Shown: positions 1-9,059 of the stretch, in pieces
Layout of the letters: each line of letters starts with the position of its first letter
Numbering within the stretch: the stretch's first letter is position 1
From: CAYFPX01 sp964519895
GTDB lineage: Bacteria; Myxococcota_A; UBA796; CAJQPC01
DNA length: 64,000 bases
Direction: 5' to 3'
Assembly: GCA_964519895.1 (NCBI GenBank)
Contig: CAZFLE010000017.1
Location: forward strand, 1-64,000
Made by a program: the position numbers and the translations under genes
The notes under the pieces: model-generated
Seen by the model: the letters and a program-made list of their open reading frames with translations, nothing else
Told to the model about the DNA's origin: nothing
Databases searched by the model: none

Positions 1-1108
1 GCTCGTGCTCGGGCTCTGGCTCGGGCTCGGGCTCGGGCTCTGGCTCGCTCACCGCGGCAGCCGGCCCCTCCGCCACCGGTGGCGCCCCGTCCTGAGGCGG
101 CAACACAGCCGTCACCGACGGATCCTCGACAGGCTGTTCCTCCTCGTCGAAGCCGAAGCGGAAGTCGGGGCTTGGGGCAGGGGGCGGCTGTGCCGGGGTC
201 ACCGACGGTGCCGGGGGTGGTGCGGTCACCGAGCTCGCCGTGGAGCGCGACGGGGTCGAGACCACCGACGGGTTGACGTTCAGGAAGTCCAGGTCGTCCA
301 GGTCGGCCGACGCGTTCGGGTTGTCCGGGAAGTCCGCGGTCTTCAGCTCGACACGATCGGTGTCTCCGGCCGCCGGTCGGCTGCGGTTCTTCAGCATCGA
401 GCTGGAGCGCTCGACCCATGAGGCGCTGGAGTGCGAAGTGGAGTGGGACAGCGAGGGTGTCTGGCTGACCGAAGCGTCCGACGGCGCTTTGCTGCGGGCG
501 CGTCGGGCCCGCTCGGCGGCGCGGGCCTGGACCCTTGCGCTGGCTTCGGAGTCCTGGAGTGCGGTGGCACGGAGGGCGTCGCGGAGGGCCGCTCGGCCGG
601 CCTGGGGGCTCGAGCGGCTTGTGCCGGTGGACTCCTTGTCCAGGCCCAGGGTCGGCACGAAGTTCTGGCGGCGGAAGCGCGAGCGGTTCCGGCGCTCGTC
701 GATCCGGCCCAGCACCGTGTCGATCTCTTCGGCAGTCGCGCTGCCGCCCAGGTCCCCGGCGGCGAGCTCCTCCTGGAGGATCTTGTTGGGATCCAGGCTG
801 GTGCCACCGGCCTGGTCGTCCTTGATCCAGCGTGCCAGGCGCGCCCGGTCCTCGTCGCCCATCAGCGTGATGCGGCCGGCGAAGCGTGGGACCTCGCCGG
901 CTCGCTTCTTCAGAGCGCCGATGGCGACCTCGCCGTAGACCGTGTCCTTGTAGCCGCGAAGCTCCAGGCGCATCTCGCAGGTCTCGCCGTCCTTGATCCG
1001 GGCGTGGAGCTCGAAGAGCATCCGGTCGCCGTCGATCCACAGCGCGGTGCCGAACGCCACGCCCTGGTGGTGCTTGAGGGCGACCGTGCACTGGAGAACG
1101 ACCTTCAC
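1..1108 (-). CDS. PilZ-like protein with long Ser/Pro linker and Pro-Glu repeat tail (partial, 3' end outside window)
   Basis: The frame runs from a GTG start at 1108 to the window edge, so the C-terminus is missing. Residues 1 to about 95 form a small beta-rich domain (GTALWIDGDRML, YGEVAIG, RFAGRITL) that looks like a PilZ domain, the c-di-GMP-binding fold; the assignment rests on pattern only and the classical RxxxR motif is not obvious. It is followed by a basic alpha-helical stretch, a Ser-rich segment, a Pro-rich segment and finally a run of Pro-Glu dipeptides at the edge. The same architecture (PilZ-like head, disordered linker, PE repeats) recurs at 38010-39544. The GTG start is preferred because no in-frame ATG lies nearby upstream; the ATG at 1128 is out of frame. 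Confidence 0.7.
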   Translation of the reverse strand, partial: MKVVLQCTVALKHHQGVAFGTALWIDGDRMLFELHARIKDGETCEMRLELRGYKDTVYGEVAIGALKKRAGEVPRFAGRITLMGDEDRARLARWIKDDQAGGTSLDPNKILQEELAAGDLGGSATAEEIDTVLGRIDERRNRSRFRRQNFVPTLGLDKESTGTSRSSPQAGRAALRDALRATALQDSEASARVQARAAERARRARSKAPSDASVSQTPSLSHSTSHSSASWVERSSSMLKNRSRPAAGDTDRVELKTADFPDNPNASADLDDLDFLNVNPSVVSTPSRSTASSVTAPPPAPSVTPAQPPPAPSPDFRFGFDEEEQPVEDPSVTAVLPPQDGAPPVAEGPAAAVSEPEPEPEPEPEPEHE

Positions 1109-1174
1109 AACGGCAGTTATAGCGCCATGGGAACCCGGCGGTCACCCGACACCGTGGCCGAGTCGCCATAGGGC

Positions 1175-3709
1175 TCAGTCCAGGGTCAGCGGGGGGAGCG
1201 GCGCTGTCCAGCCGTCGCCGGCCAGATCCACTCGAATAGGGCTCGTGAACGCCCAGGCCGTCTCGTTCGGCCAGACAGGCGCCAGGCCCTGGCTGCCTTC
1301 GGCGACCACCGAGTACCAGGCGTCGGCGTCGGGGTCCAGGGTGAACACCAGGGGGGCGTCCAGGTCGCTGGTCCGCGTGTCGACGGGCTCGCCATCGCGC
1401 AGGAGAGACACGCTGTCCACCGGAATCCAGCTCGCCCGCAGCAGCTCGACCGTGAGCTCCTGGGCACCCACGACCGTGGTGCCCGGATCGATGGACAGGG
1501 CCAGGCCGACGCCGTGGGACACCACGGTGCGCCCGTCCCTGAGGGCCTGGACCAGCGCCTCGTCGCTATAGGTCTCGCCCAGCTGGATGTGGGTTGTGTT
1601 CAGGCCCGGGTTGCCGCTGGTCACGCTGTGGCTGTCGCTGACCCCCACCGGGGTGATGACCAGGCCCCGGCTGGTCAGGTCGACGAAGAGGCTGGTGTAG
1701 GCGGTGTGGTCGTCGGCGTTGAGGATCTCCATGAGATCGAAGTCCTCGGACCAGTAGTCCGGCTTGCCGATGGTCCCGGGGCTCCAGTCCGCGATCCCGG
1801 CCATGCCGGCATCCAGGGGGTGGTTGGACTGGATGAGGGCGCCTGGGTGCCGCTCCCGCAGCACCGCCATCTGAGCGTCCGTCGTGTCCTCCCAGCCGGT
1901 CCAGTAGGGGTAGGAGCCGCCATTGGGCTCGTCGGTGGGCACCAGGGGGTAGAGGTTCAGGTGGCCCCTGGAGGTGGGGGAGACCTCGTCGGCGACGACG
2001 GTGGTGAGCCAGGGCCCCAGGCCCAGGGCGTCCAGGAGCGGGCGGTAGTCGGCCACGTGGTCGTGGTCGGTGCCGAAGTGCAGGTCCAGGCCCACGCCGG
2101 CCGCGCCCAGCAGGCGCTGCTCCATGGTGGCGGACCCGTCGCCGCTGGGCGCGGCGTGCATGTGCGGATCGGCCACCCACCAGCCGTCCTGGGCCCAGGC
2201 TTGGGCCAGGTCGACTTCGAGCACGGGTCGGCTGCCCGCCGGGGCCACGAGGGTCTGGGTCCACGTCTCGTGGCGCACGCCCCGGTGGACCAGCAGGGTG
2301 TAGGTGCCGGGCTCCACGGCCAGGCTGAGCTCGCCGTCGCGGGCCCAGCCGAGCACGCGGTCGCCGCTGGCTCTGTCGATCACCAGGCGGTCGTCCCGGG
2401 CGGGCACGTCCCAGGGCTCCAAGCGGACCTCGAAGGGGGCGCCGTCGACGGAACGGATCGTGACGGTGGCCGGATCGAGCAGGCTGAGGGGGTCGTCCGC
2501 GGTGCCGAAGCCGCGGCCCTGGACGGTGGGCACCGGCCGGGCGCCTTGGCTGTAGCTGAGCGCGATCCGGTCCTGGACCGTCGGTGCCGCATAGGGCGAC
2601 CAGCTCCCGGCCCCGCGCGGCAGGTCCAGGGCGATGCCGTTGCCGCGGCCGTCTGCCAGCGTGGTGACCACCGAGCCGGCCGGTACGTGGGCCGCGAAGT
2701 GGCCGTCGGCATCTGTGAGGGCCATCGTGTAGGGGCCGTCGTCGACAAGGACACTCACCCGGGCGCCTTCGACCGGCCCGTCGGGCGCGGTGACGGTGCC
2801 GGAAGCCAGGTCTGTCGCCACGCCAGCCCGTGCGAGCCAGGCGTCGCTCAGGGTCGCCAGATCCGGGCCGACCCCGTAGAGCCGCGTGTGGCTGAGGGGG
2901 GTGCTGGGCGTCAGGGTGGCCTCGGGCCCGACCCCCAGGCCGACCTCGGCCAGGCTGGTGAGCAGCGCGCCCACGGTGCCCAGCCCCAGGGTCTCGCCAG
3001 GCGCGCTGAACACACCCAAGGCCACCTCGCTGCGCTGTCCGACGAACCCGGTCCACTCGAAGGGGTCGCCGCTCGGCGCCCCCAGACCATCGCCCTGGGT
3101 CCACGCGTCTGCGGCCTCCAGGCTGGCATTGACCACGTCGCCGACCGTGAAGGGGGCGTCCTCGGTCTCGGTGGTGACCGTGGTGGTCACCTCGACGAAC
3201 CAGCTGTCAGCCGGCAAGGCGTAGTCGACCGTGATCCACAGATCCATGAAGGGGATCAGGGCATCGGACTCCAGGGCGCCGGTGACCAGCTCCATCGCGC
3301 TCCCGGGGCCCTCGATCCGGATCTTGGCCACGCCGCTGCTGAGACCGTCGTCGATCACCGTGGCGATGGTGGGGTCCACCAGGCGACCGAAGCCGACCAT
3401 CGTGGCCCAGTCGTCGACCACGTCCCGGCCGGGCTGGTCCGCCGGTCGGCGCACGTCGGCGTCCAGCACGCCGCCGCCCTGGCGCACGTAGTAGCCACTG
3501 TCCCGCAGGCCCTGGATCACGAATCGGACCCGGTCGTTCACGAGCATCAGGTCGCCGACCCGGCCTTCGGCGGAGATGCCGCCGAACAACAGACCTTCGT
3601 CGGCGATCACGCCTGCGCGGGTCTGTTGGGGCCCGGGCAGGTCTGCCGTGGTGAGGGTCGGTTCTTCCGGCGCGTCGCCGGTGCACGCGAGCAGGATCAG
3701 GGAGAGCAT
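1175..3709 (-). CDS. CehA/McbA-type PHP-domain metallohydrolase, lipoprotein (844 aa)
   Basis: The N-terminus MLSLILLACTGDAPEEP is a lipoprotein signal with its Cys at residue 9, so the product should be membrane-anchored outside the cytoplasm. About 500 residues of beta-rich sequence, including a carboxypeptidase-regulatory-like segment, precede a PHP metal-binding domain. Its histidines are visible as DPHMHAAPSGDG (around residue 515), FGTDHDH, and SDSHS (around residue 692). This matches the CehA/McbA family of PHP hydrolases; the substrate is not deducible. The start is set at 3709 because the signal peptide begins there, although the frame is open further upstream. It lies only 17 bp behind boxB on the same strand, so it may be transcribed with the benzoyl-CoA genes, which is unusual for that pathway. 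Confidence 0.82.
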   Translation of the reverse strand: MLSLILLACTGDAPEEPTLTTADLPGPQQTRAGVIADEGLLFGGISAEGRVGDLMLVNDRVRFVIQGLRDSGYYVRQGGGVLDADVRRPADQPGRDVVDDWATMVGFGRLVDPTIATVIDDGLSSGVAKIRIEGPGSAMELVTGALESDALIPFMDLWITVDYALPADSWFVEVTTTVTTETEDAPFTVGDVVNASLEAADAWTQGDGLGAPSGDPFEWTGFVGQRSEVALGVFSAPGETLGLGTVGALLTSLAEVGLGVGPEATLTPSTPLSHTRLYGVGPDLATLSDAWLARAGVATDLASGTVTAPDGPVEGARVSVLVDDGPYTMALTDADGHFAAHVPAGSVVTTLADGRGNGIALDLPRGAGSWSPYAAPTVQDRIALSYSQGARPVPTVQGRGFGTADDPLSLLDPATVTIRSVDGAPFEVRLEPWDVPARDDRLVIDRASGDRVLGWARDGELSLAVEPGTYTLLVHRGVRHETWTQTLVAPAGSRPVLEVDLAQAWAQDGWWVADPHMHAAPSGDGSATMEQRLLGAAGVGLDLHFGTDHDHVADYRPLLDALGLGPWLTTVVADEVSPTSRGHLNLYPLVPTDEPNGGSYPYWTGWEDTTDAQMAVLRERHPGALIQSNHPLDAGMAGIADWSPGTIGKPDYWSEDFDLMEILNADDHTAYTSLFVDLTSRGLVITPVGVSDSHSVTSGNPGLNTTHIQLGETYSDEALVQALRDGRTVVSHGVGLALSIDPGTTVVGAQELTVELLRASWIPVDSVSLLRDGEPVDTRTSDLDAPLVFTLDPDADAWYSVVAEGSQGLAPVWPNETAWAFTSPIRVDLAGDGWTAPLPPLTLD

Positions 3710-3726
3710 CCCTGGAACGTAGCCCT

Positions 3727-5145
<1,419 letters not shown>

Positions 5146-5172
5146 GTCAGGGTGTCCGTGGGGTCAGGGGAA

Positions 5173-6828
5173 TCAGGTGCGGCGGTAGTCGAAGGCGGGG
5201 CGCTCGGGGTTGCCGTAGAGCGTCAGGGCGCCGCGCTCGCCGACGGCATTGGGGCGCTGGAAGATCCAGTTCTGCCAGGCGCTCAGGCGACCGTAGATGC
5301 GCAGGTCCATGGACTCGGCCACCGGCCAGCGCAGGTTCTGCTCCATGCCGGTGAGCGCGTCGGGGGACAGGCTGGCCCGCTCCTCGATGGCGATGCGGAC
5401 CTCGTCCTCGTAGTCGATGTCGTCCAAGGACATGGTGACCAGGCCCAGCTCCTCGGCCTCCTCGGCCACGATGGGCTCGCCGAGCTCCAGGACCTCGTCC
5501 ACCTTGTCCGGCTCGCCGCAGAAGCGGGCCTGGAGCCGGGTCAGTCCATTGGCCATCGTGAAGTAGCCGCCGTTGGCGGGGCCCAGGCTGAGGGCGTTCT
5601 CGTCGTCGTCGTCCAGGAACATGTAGGAGCGGTCCGCGGCGACAGCGAGCTCGAACATCGAGCCGGCGAAGCAGTGGTCGGCCTCGATGAGGGCGAAGAG
5701 CGACTTGCTGGTGTTGTCGACCTTGCGCAGGACCCGGCGCTGGAACAGCCGGGTCTCGCGGGCGAGCCAGGAGCCGCCCTCGTCCAGGGCCGCCAGGGCG
5801 GCGTCCCAGGCCAGGACCTGGACGTGGTCTCCGGTGGTCTTGAGCAGGATCAAGCCGCACTCGGGGTGGTTGAAGCGCAGCTGGTGGATGGCCCGCTCGA
5901 GCTGGCGGAAGGCGGCCAGGCCCCAGCCGCTGTCGCCCTGGGCGTGCAGGTCGGCGTGGGTGGTCGGGGGGGCGTCGGTGGGGCCGGCCAGGGTCAGGGT
6001 CGCGACCCGGCCGTCCAGGGTCAGGGTCACGTGGTCCCAGCTCAGCCCGGTCTCGGTCACGGTGCCCGGGATGGGGTTCAGGGTGATTCCCGGCTCGGTC
6101 ACGGCGTGGTCCGCCTTGCGCTCGCAGGCGGCCTGGGCCTTGTCGGCGATGGCGGCGTCCCACTTGGAGCGGGGGAAGGCGCCGTCGATGAAGCGGCCGC
6201 GCAGGGCGTCCCGGCTCTTGAAGCCCTCGGCCTTGGTGCAGAAGACGTCGGCCAGGTCCCGGCGGACCCGGCGCTTGTCGGTCAGGCGGGTCAGGCCCCC
6301 GGTGCCGGGCAGCACGCCCAGGAGCGGGACCTCGGGCAGGGACACTGCGCTGGAGCCGTCGTCCACCAGATAGATCTCGTCACAGGCCATCGCCAGCTCG
6401 TAGCCGCCGCCGGCGCAGGTGCCGTTGAGCGCTGCGATCCAGGTCTGGTGGGACTCGGTGCTGCCCTCCTCCAGCATGCAGCGGGTCTCGTTGGTGTACT
6501 TGCAGAAGTTCACCTTGAACCCGTGGGAGCTGGTCCCGAGCATGTAGATGTTCGCGCCGGAGCAGAAGACCCGGTCGATGGCGGACTGCACGACGACGGT
6601 GCGCACTTCGGGGTGCTCGAAGCGCAGGCGGTTGGCGACGTCCTGGAGCTCGATGTCGACACCCAGGTCATAGCTGTTGAGCTTGAGCTCGTAGCCGGGA
6701 CGCATGGGCTGGTCCTCCTGGATGTCCATCGACAGCGTCGCGACGGGGCCGTCCAGGGAGAGCTTCCAGTGGGTCCACGCATAGGGCGTGGTCTCGAAGG
6801 AGACGTGGGGATCGGGGTGCTTGGCCAT
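5173..6828 (-). CDS. boxC: 2,3-epoxybenzoyl-CoA dihydrolase BoxC (551 aa)
   Basis: BoxC hydrolytically opens 2,3-epoxybenzoyl-CoA, releasing formate and giving 3,4-didehydroadipyl-CoA semialdehyde. The protein is a double crotonase-fold enzyme of the expected length. The first half carries FCSGANIYMLG, NGTCAGGGYELAMACDEI and LPEVPLLGVLPGTGGLTRL, all diagnostic of BoxC, and the second half repeats the fold in degenerate form. The ATG at 6828 is chosen because it is preceded by a GAGGG Shine-Dalgarno sequence and starts at the conserved HPDPHVSFET region; an upstream in-frame ATG at 6879 would run into the operator region. It is the first gene of the boxC-boxB transcript and diverges from boxR. 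Confidence 0.95.
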   Translation of the reverse strand: MAKHPDPHVSFETTPYAWTHWKLSLDGPVATLSMDIQEDQPMRPGYELKLNSYDLGVDIELQDVANRLRFEHPEVRTVVVQSAIDRVFCSGANIYMLGTSSHGFKVNFCKYTNETRCMLEEGSTESHQTWIAALNGTCAGGGYELAMACDEIYLVDDGSSAVSLPEVPLLGVLPGTGGLTRLTDKRRVRRDLADVFCTKAEGFKSRDALRGRFIDGAFPRSKWDAAIADKAQAACERKADHAVTEPGITLNPIPGTVTETGLSWDHVTLTLDGRVATLTLAGPTDAPPTTHADLHAQGDSGWGLAAFRQLERAIHQLRFNHPECGLILLKTTGDHVQVLAWDAALAALDEGGSWLARETRLFQRRVLRKVDNTSKSLFALIEADHCFAGSMFELAVAADRSYMFLDDDDENALSLGPANGGYFTMANGLTRLQARFCGEPDKVDEVLELGEPIVAEEAEELGLVTMSLDDIDYEDEVRIAIEERASLSPDALTGMEQNLRWPVAESMDLRIYGRLSAWQNWIFQRPNAVGERGALTLYGNPERPAFDYRRT

Positions 6829-6844
6829 GGGTCCCTCAGAGACG

Positions 6845-6908
6845 GGCTGGCAATATAGTGCATCATCTTGTGGTTGCAAGCGGATTATTGATGCAATATA
6901 GTGCGTGT
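6845..6908. promoter_or_regulatory. Putative BoxR operator/promoter region between boxC and boxR
   Basis: The 80-bp gap between the divergent boxC and boxR starts is strikingly AT-rich for this genome. It contains an exact 11-bp direct repeat, CAATATAGTGC, at 6851-6861 and 6894-6904, 43 bp apart (about four helical turns). Each copy is the core of an imperfect palindrome of type GCA-N6-TGC. Three TGCA tetranucleotides occur at 6859, 6875 and 6892, spaced 16-17 bp. TGCA direct repeats are the known operator feature of the related Azoarcus regulator BzdR, so this is probably where BoxR represses both its own gene and boxCB until benzoyl-CoA accumulates. Function is inferred. Confidence 0.7.
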
Positions 6909-7649
6909 ATGACCTCCCGCGAGCGACTGCTGACCCGTCTGGGCGGGCGCATCCGCCAGCGCCGGACCGCGCTGGGCCTGAGCCAGAAGGCGCTCTGTGC
7001 GGCGGCTGGGGTGTCGCCGCGCTTCCTGGTCATGCTGGAGCGGGGCGAGGGCAACCCGTCGGTGGTGCGCCTCTTCGACCTGGCCCAGGCCCTGGGGGTG
7101 ACGCTCTCCGCTCTGACGGCCGACCTGGACGCGCGACCTACGGTCCCGGCGGTGTCGCTGGTGGGGCTGCGGGGTGCCGGCAAGAGCACCATCGGTGCCC
7201 GGGCGGCGGGCCAGCTCGGGTGGGACTTCGTCGAGCTCGGCCGGGAGATCGAGGCCCTGGCCGGCATGAGCACGGGCGAGGTCTTCGAGTTCCACGGCGA
7301 CGCCCACTACCGGGCGCTGGCGGTGGACGCTCTGCGTGGGGTGTTGGGCCGCGGACGACCGGTGGTCATCGAGGTCGGGGGCAGCCTGGTCCTGGACCCC
7401 CTGGTGCTGGAGCTGTTGCTGGCGCGCACCCACATGATCTGGCTCCAGGCGACGCCGGAGCAGCACCTGGCCCGGGTGCGCAGCCAGGGCGATCTACGCC
7501 CCATGGCCGGCCGCGACGACGCGCTGGGGGAGCTGCGGGACATCCTGGCCGCCCGGGCGCCGCTGTATGCCCAGGCGCCCCAGGCGATCGACACGGTGGC
7601 GGAGGGGGTGGACGCGGCGGTGATGAGGGTCGTCGGGGTGGCGGACTAG
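6909..7649 (+). CDS. boxR: BoxR-type regulator: XRE helix-turn-helix fused to shikimate-kinase-like domain (246 aa)
   Basis: Residues 1 to about 75 are an XRE-type HTH (GLSQKALCAAAGVSPRFLVM, ERGEGNPSVVRLFDLAQALG). Residues from about 80 on are a shikimate-kinase-like P-loop domain with GLRGAGKST at about 86-94. This two-part architecture is specific to BoxR/BzdR regulators of benzoyl-CoA catabolism, where the kinase-like domain senses benzoyl-CoA rather than phosphorylating shikimate. The ATG at 6909 gives the normal N-terminus; an in-frame ATG at 6858 would read through the operator and add residues unlike the family. It is divergent from boxC, the standard arrangement, and probably autoregulated. 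Confidence 0.93.
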   Translation: MTSRERLLTRLGGRIRQRRTALGLSQKALCAAAGVSPRFLVMLERGEGNPSVVRLFDLAQALGVTLSALTADLDARPTVPAVSLVGLRGAGKSTIGARAAGQLGWDFVELGREIEALAGMSTGEVFEFHGDAHYRALAVDALRGVLGRGRPVVIEVGGSLVLDPLVLELLLARTHMIWLQATPEQHLARVRSQGDLRPMAGRDDALGELRDILAARAPLYAQAPQAIDTVAEGVDAAVMRVVGVAD

Positions 7650-7737
7650 GGTGTCGGAGATCGGACAGCCCCGCTGATCTGGATCGGCTGGGGGCGGGCG
7701 TGCACGGGTTGGCACGGTCGATGCTTGGGGCGGGGCC

Positions 7738-8583
7738 ATGCCTCACCACCTGCTCCTCTCCGCTGTCGAGCACACGCTGCTCTTTCGTGATCATGTCGAG
7801 GCTGGGGCGCTGTGGGTCCGCCTCCGCGAGCGTCTGCCCGAGGCCCGGGCCGTGTGTCTGATGCCGGACCATGTGCACGTGCTGCACGGGCGCGACGTCC
7901 GGCGTCGCCTTGGGGATGCCGCGAATGCCTATGCTCAGTGGCGCAACGCGCGGCGGGGAGAGCGCGGGCGTGTCTTCGAGCACCTGCCGCCCACCGAGGA
8001 GGTCGGGGCCGGACAGAAGGCGCGTCGCCATGTGCGCTACATCCACCTGAACCCCTGTCGAGCCGGACTGGTGACCGATCCCCTGGCTTGGGCGTGGTCG
8101 ACCCACCGAGACGCGGTCGGCCTGGCCCTGCCGCCCTGGCGACGGCGGGTCCCGGACCCCCTGGCGTTCCACCGCTACGTGTCCGGGGACCCCACCGTGC
8201 ACGTGCGGGGGACCGAGCTTCCCGGGCTCACCTTGGCGCTGCCGGGTGGCGAGCGTGGCTTCCGTGCCGTTCAGGCCGGGGTGAGCGAGCTGCTGCGCGT
8301 CCCCTGGTCGGAGGTGACGCGACGGGGCCCCGCACGTCGGCTCGTGGTCAGCGCGACCGTCGAGCTCGGCGCACTGTCGATCTCCGAAGTCGCCCGGCTG
8401 GCCGGCGTGACACCGCGCGCGGTGCGCCAGGCCAGTGTTGGGTCCGATCCCAGGGTGGCCCAGGTGGCCCAGGTCGTCGGGGATGCGCGCTTCCCCGGCC
8501 TTGTGGTCCAGGACCTGCGCTGGCAGTCGGGGTGGCGCCGCTACATGCGGCGGCGAGGCATCGCGCGCGGGCCACGGGGGTAA
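7738..8583 (+). CDS. REP-associated tyrosine transposase-like (RAYT/Y1) protein (281 aa)
   Basis: The protein carries the Y1 single-strand transposase signature: an HUH metal site in MPDHVHVLHG (His45 and His47) and the catalytic tyrosine in RYIHLNPCRAG (Tyr101). A C-terminal helix-turn-helix (ISEVARLAGVTPRAVRQA) follows, as in many RAYTs. RAYTs are domesticated relatives of IS200/IS605 TnpA that process hairpin-forming REP sequences. No IS ends or accessory tnpB gene flank it. A large inverted repeat lies 60 bp downstream and is a candidate substrate. The gene looks intact, but activity cannot be judged. Confidence 0.9.
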   Translation: MPHHLLLSAVEHTLLFRDHVEAGALWVRLRERLPEARAVCLMPDHVHVLHGRDVRRRLGDAANAYAQWRNARRGERGRVFEHLPPTEEVGAGQKARRHVRYIHLNPCRAGLVTDPLAWAWSTHRDAVGLALPPWRRRVPDPLAFHRYVSGDPTVHVRGTELPGLTLALPGGERGFRAVQAGVSELLRVPWSEVTRRGPARRLVVSATVELGALSISEVARLAGVTPRAVRQASVGSDPRVAQVAQVVGDARFPGLVVQDLRWQSGWRRYMRRRGIARGPRG

Positions 8584-8643
8584 GGGCGCTGGCCCACTGG
8601 GCTTCGGTTGGGCTCCGCTTCGGGTGGCGGCGGGTCAGATGGA

Positions 8644-8830
8644 TGTAGAGCCGGCGTCGAACTTCCGATCTCATTGTAAAGCCGCCCTCCAACTTCCGGT
8701 TTGCGGCCACAAACCGGTTCGGGGTGGGTCTATGCGGCGTGTCGGGGGCCATTCCGTGGCCCGGCGCGGCCCGGACGGAAGTCGGAGGGCGGCTTTACAA
8801 CTCAAGGGGAAGTTCGACCGCGGCTCTACA
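8644..8830. repeat. REP/BIME-like inverted repeat with duplicated 22-bp unit, next to the RAYT gene
   Basis: The segment 8644-8698 is the reverse complement of 8776-8830 over 55 bp, with about nine mismatches clustered mainly in the middle. Within each arm a shorter unit of the form TGTAAAGCCGCCCTCCAAC or TGTAGAGCCGGCGTCGAAC, followed by TTCC, occurs twice in direct orientation, so the element holds four copies. The 77-bp spacer contains two further small hairpins (GGTTTG/CAAACC and GGCCA/TGGCC). The region 8584-8861 has no gene. The structure and position fit a REP doublet served by the neighbouring RAYT. Confidence 0.75.
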
Positions 8831-8861
8831 ACTCCGCGCGGGTAGACCGCCGCCCAGCGGG

Positions 8862-9059
8862 TCACCCCGACCCCATGCCCATGTGGTTGTTCGCTCGGCT
8901 GGAGAGGGACCAGCCCTTGAGGGTCACGGCCCGTGCGCCCTCGGCGACGAAGGGGTCTGCGTCCGCGATCGCGCGGCAGTGGCGCCAGACCAGATCCAGC
9001 GGGGTCACGTCGACGGTCGGGGTCAAGGTGAGGACCCAGCGGTGAAGGGACTTGCTCAC
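8862..9059 (-). CDS. Small hypothetical protein coupled to the methyltransferase gene (65 aa)
   Basis: A 65-residue protein starting with GTG, whose start overlaps the TGA of the upstream methyltransferase gene by 4 bp (GTGA). That coupling is the main reason to regard it as real. The sequence begins MSKSLHRWVLTLTP and ends in a Gly/Met-rich tail (NNHMGMGSG). I do not recognise a family and see no signal peptide, membrane segment or metal-binding motif. It is the last gene of an operon that runs from the acyl-CoA dehydrogenase gene at 13144. Confidence 0.55.
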   Translation of the reverse strand: MSKSLHRWVLTLTPTVDVTPLDLVWRHCRAIADADPFVAEGARAVTLKGWSLSSRANNHMGMGSG

